A stretch of 64,000 nt of DNA, taken from Psychromonas marina. GTDB taxonomy: Bacteria > Pseudomonadota > Gammaproteobacteria > Enterobacterales > Psychromonadaceae. The position numbers and the translations under genes were made by a program. The DNA lies in assembly GCF_030161115.1 (NCBI RefSeq), contig NZ_BSPQ01000002.1, forward strand, positions 342,318 through 406,317, read 5' to 3'. A model generated the notes under the pieces. That model made no database searches, was not told the origin of the DNA, and saw only the letters and a program-made list of their open reading frames with translations. Positions 57,932 through 64,000 of the stretch are shown piece by piece (position 1 is the stretch's first letter; each line of letters opens with the position of its first letter).

Positions 57932-59173
57932 ATGAACTTTCAAGATAAAGCACTGTGTAAACTTCGTACCATCACCACCTTTTTAGTGTTGGATAAAAAT
58001 CGTGCTTTGTGGCAGCAAGAGATTCTAAAAGCCTCTGATTTCTGTCTGCGATTATCCGCTCAATTTTCCGAACATAATTATCAAGTTCAATCGATCCGTA
58101 TCGTCACTAATGCTTTTTCTGAATACCTTGATACCACTAACGTAGAAACGGCTAAACAAGATCTGCAGTTTATCCGCTCCCTATTAAATGAGATCAAGTC
58201 CGATGGATTACGTATTCGCTTTGCCATTGGTGAAGCTAAAACAGCACATGAGATAACCTTGTTACCTGAGTTGATTAAAGAGTTTGGTGATCTTTGTAAT
58301 GCCTGCGTTAACATTCCAATTGACGACTTTATGGTGTTAAACAAACCCTTAATCGATGCATCGGTTAAAGCGGTTGAGCAGATAGCGCAGATAACAGAGC
58401 GTGGTGAGGGTAACTTTAACTTTACCGTGAACTTTAATTGTCAGCCTTTAATTCCTTATTTTCCTGCCAGTTACCACGATAGCGCGTTAGGAAATCGTTA
58501 TGTTGTTGGCTTTGAAACGCCAGACCTGTTAGTTAAAGTATTAAGCGATTTCAATCAATCTGAACATGGTCTTAGCGCACAGCAGACACTTAACCAACAA
58601 CAAATATTGATGTCGCAAGCATTAAAATACCATGTTTCACAGGTCGCAAAGATCATTGAAAAATTTGAGAATAACAGTGAGCAAAATCAGTTTCTTTTTT
58701 CTGGTATCGACAGCTCTGCTGCGCCCTCTAAAGATTGCGCTAGCATGGTTGATGTTTATAAACAGCTTGGTGTTCCTTTCTTTGGTGCATCGGGTACGGT
58801 TGAAGCGTCTGCATTATTAACACGTGTCTTTAAATCGATTACCGAACTACCGCTGGTGGGCTTTTCTGGTTTGATGTTAGCGGTCACTGAAGACAGAGGT
58901 CTTGCTCAGGGCACGATTGATAGTGATTACGATATACGTTCACTGCTTACCTATAGTGCAGTATGTGGTATTGGTTTAGATACGGTGCCGATTCCTGGTG
59001 ATACAGCACCTGAAAAAATAGCCGCTTTGATGGCTGATACTGGCACCATGGCATTTCGCCTAAATAAACCGCTGACGGTACGTCTGTTTCCTGTTCCTGG
59101 TTTAAAAGTGGGCGATCTTACCCAATTCGAAAGTGATGATCTGTGTAACTGCGCAGTATTAGCGGTTCCCTAG
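57932..59173 (+). CDS. DUF711 family protein
   Basis: 413 residues. Core blocks are FNFTVNFNC, SSAAPSKDCASMVDVY, GASGTVEASALLTRVFKSI, GFSGLMLAVTEDRGLAQ and SLLTYSAVCGIGLDTVPIPGD. The family is related to UPF0210 and to glycyl-radical-like folds in structure, as I recall, with no settled function. AAAGGAATATA precedes the ATG. The next gene, a lactonase-like propeller, follows after 46 bases and may be co-transcribed. Confidence 0.88.
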   Translation: MNFQDKALCKLRTITTFLVLDKNRALWQQEILKASDFCLRLSAQFSEHNYQVQSIRIVTNAFSEYLDTTNVETAKQDLQFIRSLLNEIKSDGLRIRFAIGEAKTAHEITLLPELIKEFGDLCNACVNIPIDDFMVLNKPLIDASVKAVEQIAQITERGEGNFNFTVNFNCQPLIPYFPASYHDSALGNRYVVGFETPDLLVKVLSDFNQSEHGLSAQQTLNQQQILMSQALKYHVSQVAKIIEKFENNSEQNQFLFSGIDSSAAPSKDCASMVDVYKQLGVPFFGASGTVEASALLTRVFKSITELPLVGFSGLMLAVTEDRGLAQGTIDSDYDIRSLLTYSAVCGIGLDTVPIPGDTAPEKIAALMADTGTMAFRLNKPLTVRLFPVPGLKVGDLTQFESDDLCNCAVLAVP

Positions 59174-59219
59174 AAAGTGGCTGCACCGTATTATTGACAC
59201 TGAAATAAGTTGAGAGAGA

Positions 59220-60278
59220 ATGGAACAACAAATATTATACGTTGGTTGCTACACCCCTGAGGCAGGCGCAGGTATTAAGGTGGTCGAGTTTGATAATCAG
59301 ACCGGTCAGCTTACTGAGATTAATTGTATTGCAGACCTGCCAAATACTAGTTTTTTAGCCGTTAGCAAAGACAAACAAACATTATTTGCTGTGAGTGAAG
59401 ATGAAAGACAAGGGGAGCTCGGGTGCTTTGATATACAAAACCCACGCACCCCTATTTTTATTAACAAACAGAGCAGTTTAGGTGGTGCACCTTGCCACAT
59501 CAGTTTAACAGCTGAAAAACTCTTTGTGAGTAATTATGTGAGTGGCAACTTAAGTGCTTTCTCACTGATAGAAGAACAATTATTACCCGCATATAGTTCG
59601 ATTCAGCATCAAGGTCAGAGTGTTAACTTAGACCGACAAAAAAGTGCACACGTACACGCGAGTCAACTAAGCCGAGATGAGCGCTTTTTAGTCGTTGCTG
59701 ATTTAGGCATTGATGCGCTTAAGGTCTATTTGGTCGCTGAAAAACAACTTACGTTAGTATTTACCGCTGTACTTGCTGGTGGTGATGGGCCTCGCCACCT
59801 CGTCTTTAATTCTGTTGGTGATAGATTATATTTAGCTAACGAACTAAGCTCCGATGTGGTTGTGTTTAATTTTAACCAACAAAGTGGCGAACTTACACAG
59901 CAGCAGCGTATTAGTAGCTTACCCAATACTTTTATCAGCAGCCAAAAATCAGCCCCGAGCAAGCAGCAAAGCTACATTGCAGAAATAACATTAAGCAAAG
60001 ATGGCTGTTATCTCTACGTCAGCAACCGCGGGCATGATAGTATTGCAATATATAGCGTTGATCAAAAAAGTGGTTTATTAAAACCGCTCGATTATGTAAA
60101 AACGGGTGGTTTATTTCTGCGTCATTTTGCATTGTCACCGAATCAGCAATGGTTATTAGTTGCGCATCAAAACAGTGAACAGCTCTGTGTTTTTAAAAGA
60201 GATGTGGATACGGGTTTATTAAGCAAGACGGATAATCAGCTAACAGCTAAACACGCAGTTTGTGTTTGCTTCTTATAA
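59220..60278 (+). CDS. Lactonase-family beta-propeller protein
   Basis: 352 residues without signal peptide. Propeller blades recur with motifs such as ADLPNTSFLAVSKDKQTLFAV, GGAPCHISLTAEKLFVSNY, GDGPRHLVFNSVGDRLYLANE and SKDGCYLYVSNRGHDSIAIY, the pattern of the PF10282 group that includes 6-phosphogluconolactonase Pgl. The His/Asp/Glu set of that group is partly seen (ARG/PRH and NRGHDS). Enzymatic activity not proven. Confidence 0.88.
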   Translation: MEQQILYVGCYTPEAGAGIKVVEFDNQTGQLTEINCIADLPNTSFLAVSKDKQTLFAVSEDERQGELGCFDIQNPRTPIFINKQSSLGGAPCHISLTAEKLFVSNYVSGNLSAFSLIEEQLLPAYSSIQHQGQSVNLDRQKSAHVHASQLSRDERFLVVADLGIDALKVYLVAEKQLTLVFTAVLAGGDGPRHLVFNSVGDRLYLANELSSDVVVFNFNQQSGELTQQQRISSLPNTFISSQKSAPSKQQSYIAEITLSKDGCYLYVSNRGHDSIAIYSVDQKSGLLKPLDYVKTGGLFLRHFALSPNQQWLLVAHQNSEQLCVFKRDVDTGLLSKTDNQLTAKHAVCVCFL

Positions 60279-60393
60279 TAACAATGATCAAATACCCTTT
60301 AAATATAGGTATTTATAAAATTAGTGTTGTGACATTTTATCGCTTTAATATATTTAACGGTTTGAATGTTCAGCAAAATTAAAAGGTTAAACT

Positions 60394-60993
60394 ATGCACC
60401 CAGAACTCTATTTTATTTACGATTCACACTGTCCGTGGAGTTATGCAACAACACCACTCGTTAATGCACTGAGTGAAAGCTTTCCGGAAATGGAAATCCA
60501 CCATTGGCATTGTGCACACTATAATGGCAGTGATAGCCCTGGATTCTTACAAATTAAAGAAGTTGAAAAACAGAGCAAGCAAAAGTTTGGACAAGAGCAT
60601 GTTCGCTATGCAGATAGCCCGAAAAACAGTACGCTAGCTGCAAACTTTATGACCTGGTTACAAGGTAAGCAACCTGAGAAAGCATTATCAGTATTAAACG
60701 CACTACAAATAGAGCATTTTGTTGAAGGGAACCCGTTTGGTTGTAAAAATGATTTTAAAGCATTGATTGAGCAGTTTAAATTATCGCCATCAAACAAAGT
60801 GTTTAAAGATGAATTAAGTAATGAAGCGCAATATCAACAATCAGATATTCAAGAGTTACAAGAATTTATGCAAACCACCGCATTTCCTGCTCTGCTTCTA
60901 ACGTATGGTGATAATGCACTTTTGTTAGATCATGCACGCCATTTAAGTAAACCACAGGGTTTAGTTAAAGAAGTTGCAAAATTATTAAGCTAA
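60394..60993 (+). CDS. DsbA-family (FrnE-like) thioredoxin-fold protein
   Basis: 199 residues, no signal peptide, so cytoplasmic. The active site is CPWS in YDSHCPWSYATT, a single-Cys CxxS form, and the cis-Pro loop is TTAFPALLLTYG. It may act as a glutathione-linked oxidoreductase or isomerase rather than a disulfide oxidase. The helical insert between 80 and 150 is typical for the group. A good terminator follows. Confidence 0.85.
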   Translation: MHPELYFIYDSHCPWSYATTPLVNALSESFPEMEIHHWHCAHYNGSDSPGFLQIKEVEKQSKQKFGQEHVRYADSPKNSTLAANFMTWLQGKQPEKALSVLNALQIEHFVEGNPFGCKNDFKALIEQFKLSPSNKVFKDELSNEAQYQQSDIQELQEFMQTTAFPALLLTYGDNALLLDHARHLSKPQGLVKEVAKLLS

Positions 60994-61010
60994 TAGCTCC
61001 CAGCTATATA

Positions 61011-61039
61011 AATAGACAGTTTTTACTGTCTATTTTTTT
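61011..61039 (+). terminator. Terminator after the DsbA-like gene
   Basis: AATAGACAGT (61011-61020) and ACTGTCTATT (61025-61034) form a ten-pair stem with a TTTT loop and a T-run. Confidence 0.93.
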
Positions 61040-61223
61040 ATCTAAAGTGATTGATTTTAAAAGACTAATTATCAATTAGTCGCAAAGAACATATTTTGGA
61101 TCAAAAATGCCCCATTTACACGGTTGATTGGTAAGCCGAACAGTAATATTATTTTAATACTTTCCTTATCGCTTTCTCATGTTGGAAGCCACACCTCAGT
61201 GGTTTACTTAAAAAGGTAACTAA

Positions 61224-61784
61224 ATGAATACAATTGATGAAACAAATTATGGTCCACTGACTAAATTAATTGGTACTTGGCTGGGTAACAAGGGGGAAGA
61301 TATTGCCCCAGAGCCAAATGGAACAGAAGAAAACAGTTATAAAGATAGCCTTATTTTCAAAGGCGTTGGTGAGACAGAAAATGCAGAATCACAATTATTA
61401 AGTGTTGTACATTACGTCCAAGAAGTACGCAGAACCACCAATGGTAATCAAATTCACCATGAAACAGGTTATTGGTTATGGGAGCAGGGCAGTAATACAG
61501 TCATGCATTCATTGACTATCCCAAGAGGCATGTGTGTGCTAGCGTCGGGCGATGTTGAACAATCAGCAGATGAAGACATTTTAAATGTGAGCGCTGCGAT
61601 TGATGAGCAAGACTGGCAAATTATCCAAAGCCCATTTATGACTAAAAATGCGAAACTGAAATCTTACGTACAGCAGGTAAAAGTAACTGAAGATACACTG
61701 AGTTATTCACAAACGATGATGTTAGATATTTACGGTAACGAGTTTGAGCATACAGATAATAGCGTCTTAAAAAGACAGCGTTAA
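61224..61784 (+). CDS. Nitrobindin-like heme-binding beta-barrel protein
   Basis: 186 residues. The opening GPLTKLIGTWLGNKGEDIAP and the later IHHETGYWLWEQG, LTIPRGMCVLASG and YGNEFEHTDNSVLKRQ are the pattern of the THAP4/nitrobindin-type barrel, in which a C-terminal His ligates heme. I infer heme binding and a possible role with nitric oxide or peroxynitrite; it could also be a different lipocalin-like ligand. AAAAAGGTAACTAA precedes the ATG. Confidence 0.78.
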   Translation: MNTIDETNYGPLTKLIGTWLGNKGEDIAPEPNGTEENSYKDSLIFKGVGETENAESQLLSVVHYVQEVRRTTNGNQIHHETGYWLWEQGSNTVMHSLTIPRGMCVLASGDVEQSADEDILNVSAAIDEQDWQIIQSPFMTKNAKLKSYVQQVKVTEDTLSYSQTMMLDIYGNEFEHTDNSVLKRQR

Positions 61785-61800
61785 TTATCAGTAATGAACG

Positions 61801-61832
61801 AAAAAAGGCGAAAAATATTTTCGCCTTTTTTA
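61801..61832. terminator. Bidirectional terminator between the nitrobindin-like and VOC genes
   Basis: AAAAAGGCGAAAA and TTTTCGCCTTTTT form a long stem with a short AT loop, flanked by A and T runs that serve both strands. Confidence 0.92.
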
Positions 61833-61871
61833 TAGGTTTTAGCACAGATTAACTCTGTTATTACTGGTGCT

Positions 61872-62357
61872 TTATTCGTATTCTGAAGAGTATGTTTCAG
61901 AGTAAGTATGTGAGTAAAGCTCAAGTAAGTTACCAAACGGGTCTTCTAAGTAAACCATTTTGTAAGGACGGTTTTCATCTTCAGGGTGGTAGCGCATTGT
62001 ATCCATGCGTGCTTTACCGCCAAACTGTGTCACTTTCTCAATCACGCCTTCAAAGTCGTCTGTCTCTAATGCGTAATGGAAGATACCAACTTTAGTGAAA
62101 TCAACAACATGGCGTTGTTCACGATCAACCATTTCAAAAAGTTCAAAACCGATACCATCTGATGTTACTAGGTGAGCGATGTTAAAGCCTTTAAAGCCTT
62201 CACCAAATACTTCGATACACATTCTGCCGATAGCTGTTTGTTTCTCTTCAATCACTTTAGAGTTGCCCATTACAATATCAAGGCCAAGTGCTTTAGTATA
62301 AAACTCTACCGCTTGATCCATATCGCCAACCATAATACCTACATGACTCATTTTCAT
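61872..62357 (-). CDS. VOC-superfamily protein (lactoylglutathione lyase/epimerase-like)
   Basis: 161 residues. The first half has SHVGIMVGDMDQAVEFYTKALGLDIV and FELFEMVDR, the second GIFHYALETDDFEGVIEKV and YLEDPFGNLLELYSH. The expected metal ligands His5, Glu (in FELFE), His (in FHYAL) and Glu (in LLELY) are all present, so it is likely an active metal enzyme. Substrate unknown. AAGAGAGATTATT precedes the ATG. Confidence 0.88.
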   Translation of the reverse strand: MKMSHVGIMVGDMDQAVEFYTKALGLDIVMGNSKVIEEKQTAIGRMCIEVFGEGFKGFNIAHLVTSDGIGFELFEMVDREQRHVVDFTKVGIFHYALETDDFEGVIEKVTQFGGKARMDTMRYHPEDENRPYKMVYLEDPFGNLLELYSHTYSETYSSEYE

Positions 62358-62688
62358 AATAATCTCTCTTTTAATTAGTTGCTTGTTTGTTTTGATGGGA
62401 GAAGTATAGGGAGAAAAGATTCTGAGATAAAATTATCAAATGAAATCATTTTAATAATTTTTTGTTATCAAGAGGTGTGGGATAGAAACCATCGTCTAGG
62501 TTGATAAGTGATTTTATTTTAAGCTTATGGGAAAAAGAAAAATCTATTTTGAAGTGCTATTTTAGTAAACCATTAATTCGATAGGGAAATAAAATAACTA
62601 AATTGTAATGAGTGTTTATTAATTGACGACGCTAAGTAAAAAGGCCACTAATTTAGTAGCCTTTGTTATCTGTATTTCCAAGAAAGAG
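62358..62688. other. Non-coding region between VOC and DUF2069 genes
   Basis: 331 AT-rich bases. It holds the promoter region of the VOC gene near 62358-62450 and, at its other end, the terminator of the ycgN operon. Nothing else is seen. Confidence 0.6.
62637..62663 (-). terminator. Terminator of the ycgN-arsC-DUF2069 operon
   Basis: AAGGCCACT (62641-62649) and AGTAGCCTT (62655-62663) form a nine-pair stem with one G-U pair; on the minus strand it is followed by TTT and then T-rich sequence. Confidence 0.85.
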
Positions 62689-63096
62689 TTACTTAACTTC
62701 TTCTGTCACTTTCTTTTTACGAATACTTAATCCCAGTTCTCGACCTCGATACTTTGCAAAGTAAATGCAGCCCATTAAAAATAGACTTGCAAATATGAGC
62801 TCAAGACTTGCCATTAATATCTCCATACGAATACATTCAAGGTAGGCTGTATAAAGAACAACAGTTGAATGTACGATATAGAGTAGTGCTAAAAAACCAC
62901 ACCAGGCAAAGGTATACGGGTTTCCTTTAATAATGCCTCGCAGAGGAAATAAAATAGGAATTAACCATATCGATGTAATAAACCAAGGGTTTAATCCAAG
63001 TGGCGGTGGCGATAACCATAGGTGCCATATTGGAATAAGTAACACAAGAGAGAAATACCCAACTCTTGCGACTAGTTTATAATCTTCAGTTTTCAT
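62689..63096 (-). CDS. DUF2069 inner-membrane protein
   Basis: 135 residues with four hydrophobic helices. IWHLWLSPPPLGLNPWFIT and ILFPLRGIIKGNPYTFAWCGF are the conserved core of this gammaproteobacterial family, followed by a basic C-terminus (SIRKKKV). Function unknown. It starts seven bases after the arsC-like gene and is often found next to it. Confidence 0.88.
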   Translation of the reverse strand: MKTEDYKLVARVGYFSLVLLIPIWHLWLSPPPLGLNPWFITSIWLIPILFPLRGIIKGNPYTFAWCGFLALLYIVHSTVVLYTAYLECIRMEILMASLELIFASLFLMGCIYFAKYRGRELGLSIRKKKVTEEVK

Positions 63097-63103
63097 CGAA
63101 TGA

Positions 63104-63454
63104 CTACAGTATCGTTAATACAGATTCTGGCGGACGTCCGATTTTGGCCTTGCCATTAGCCAGTACAATAGGGCGCTCAATCAGTTTTGGGTTATCAAGC
63201 ATTGCCTGCAATAACTGTTTTTCATCTTGCTCTTCAGACAGTTGTAACTCTTTATACACTGCTTCTCCAGTGCGCATCAATTGACGCGCAGAGGTAAAGC
63301 CTAATAACGCAATAATATTGCTTAACTCAGCTAATGTTGGTGGATTTTTTAAGTAATCAACAATCGTTAGGTTATCAGTTTTATCTTCGATCAGGGCTAA
63401 AGTTGCACGGCTTTTAGAGCAGCGTGTATTATGAAAAATAGTAATGTCAGTCAT
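63104..63454 (-). CDS. ArsC-family reductase (YfgD-like)
   Basis: 116 residues from ATG 63454, with AAAGGATTAAAC upstream; a longer frame overlaps ycgN. The active-site Cys is in IFHNTRCSKSRATL, and RPIVLANGKAKIGRPPE is the conserved C-terminal block with the Arg residues of glutaredoxin-dependent arsenate reductases. YfgD types are close to ArsC, but there is no ars regulator or arsenite exporter here, so arsenic resistance is not certain. Confidence 0.92.
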   Translation of the reverse strand: MTDITIFHNTRCSKSRATLALIEDKTDNLTIVDYLKNPPTLAELSNIIALLGFTSARQLMRTGEAVYKELQLSEEQDEKQLLQAMLDNPKLIERPIVLANGKAKIGRPPESVLTIL

Positions 63455-63464
63455 GTTTAATCCT

Positions 63465-63905
63465 TTATTCAGCGGGCCAAATTGCAATGTAATCTTCTAA
63501 GTTTTCAGGGTCTATCGCCGTTTCAGAGATAATTTTTCCACGAATAGAAAAACCACCTTTATGCATTGCGGATTTGCTCCCTGTAATCAATGGGTGCCAC
63601 TCTGGTAACGGTTTACTTTCTACCAGTAAACGATACGCACAGTTCCCCGGCAACCAATGGAATTGGTCAATATCATCAAGTGATACTTTTACGCAATCTT
63701 TTACAATTTTAAAACGCTGCTCATACTTACGACACTGGCAGGTTTTAGTATGTAAAAGATGACAAGCAACATTGGTAAAATGTAGTTCTTCTGTATCATC
63801 ATCAATGATTTTATTCAGGCAGCATTTGCCACACCCATCGCACAGAGATTCCCACTCTGATTGGCTCATTTGTGATAATGTTTTCTCTTCCCAAAAATTG
63901 CTCAT
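63465..63905 (-). CDS. YcgN family cysteine-cluster protein (UPF0260)
   Basis: 146 residues. Cys-rich segments CDGCGKCC, ACHLLHTKTCQCRKYEQR, KDCVKVS and NCAYRLL match the YcgN/YkgJ zinc or iron chelating family; LPEWHPLITGSKSAMHKGGFS is a strong signature. Function unknown. Its stop is ten bases before the arsC-like start, so they are in one operon. Confidence 0.95.
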   Translation of the reverse strand: MSNFWEEKTLSQMSQSEWESLCDGCGKCCLNKIIDDDTEELHFTNVACHLLHTKTCQCRKYEQRFKIVKDCVKVSLDDIDQFHWLPGNCAYRLLVESKPLPEWHPLITGSKSAMHKGGFSIRGKIISETAIDPENLEDYIAIWPAE

Positions 63906-63919
63906 CTTATAACTACTCT

Positions 63920-64000
63920 TTATTTACTTGGTGGTGTAATACGTGGATATTTAATACGTTCAGAAAGGTAACTTACCGCTGTTGCGAAGTAGTAAGAACG
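63920..64000 (-). CDS. C-terminal fragment of an unidentified protein (truncated by window edge)
   Basis: An open frame enters from the right edge on the minus strand and ends at TAA 63920-63922, 14 bases before the ycgN ATG. Only the last 26 residues are visible (RSYYFATAVSYLSERIKYPR and a Pro-rich end). Spacing suggests the same operon as ycgN. I do not recognise the protein. Confidence 0.6.
   Translation of the reverse strand, partial: RSYYFATAVSYLSERIKYPRITPPSK

Noticed and set aside
57762-57953. Minus-strand open frame at the end of array 3
   Set aside because: It reads through repeat units and the start region of the DUF711 gene, with no recognisable protein features.
63104-63454. Arsenic-resistance island
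   Set aside because: Only an ArsC-like YfgD protein is present, with no ArsR, ArsB or Acr3; the context is the ordinary ycgN/DUF2069 operon.

Overview
The window reads as chromosomal DNA of a marine, probably cold-adapted gammaproteobacterium in or near Psychromonas (Alteromonadales/Vibrionales side). The reasons are the low-to-moderate GC content, the enterobacterial-type order tig-clpP-clpX-lon-hupB-ppiD, the marine-type PdsRS regulators, a ZapC gene behind pyrD, a chromosomal TraF-like porin, and REP-like arrays between genes. The genus is inferred. No rRNA, tRNA, phage, integron or CRISPR array was seen.

Layout. Positions 1-1300 hold the end of a MarC-type membrane protein and a seven-unit palindromic repeat array. 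Positions 2300-10700 are the protein quality-control block (trigger factor, ClpP, ClpX, Lon with a visible sigma-32-type promoter, HU-beta, PpiD). Positions 10700-17000 hold a MITE-like element, a dCache chemoreceptor, a secreted amidohydrolase, ppiC, a small secreted protein, sfsA and a membrane methyltransferase. Positions 17000-19440 hold a serC-serA serine operon of non-enteric type, followed by an MshA-like pilin and a TraF-type porin. Positions 22000-29500 are a complete his operon on the minus strand (hisGDCBHAF-IE) with a leader peptide carrying three consecutive His codons and an attenuator. Positions 29600-32200 hold flgH-flgT and an unknown acidic protein, isolated from other flagellar genes.

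Positions 32400-44100 are mostly housekeeping genes: a DUF2986 peptide, add, an YgbA-like protein, a MATE exporter, yoaA-tsaB, pyrD-zapC and an NSS transporter. Positions 44200-50500 hold a second repeat array, rlmG, a GH18-like lipoprotein with a degenerate catalytic motif, a PhnA-like protein, a DUF3302/HlyD pair and a CPA1 antiporter. Positions 50600-56900 hold pyrC, a divergent HemF-like gene, and the regulators PdsS and PdsR with a divergently transcribed OmpA-like PdsO. No sortase or sortase substrate lies beside these three. Positions 57000-64000 hold a third repeat array, DUF711, a lactonase-like propeller, a DsbA-like protein, a nitrobindin-like protein, a VOC protein, and an operon of ycgN, an ArsC-like gene and DUF2069.

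The observations most worth following are the PdsRSO regulators without their sortase and the linked HemF-like paralogue that lacks two conserved His. Next come the GH18-fold pseudo-chitinase lipoprotein and the three arrays of one palindromic repeat family. The short His-leader attenuator, the non-enteric serC-serA pair and the orphan flgH-flgT locus are also of interest.
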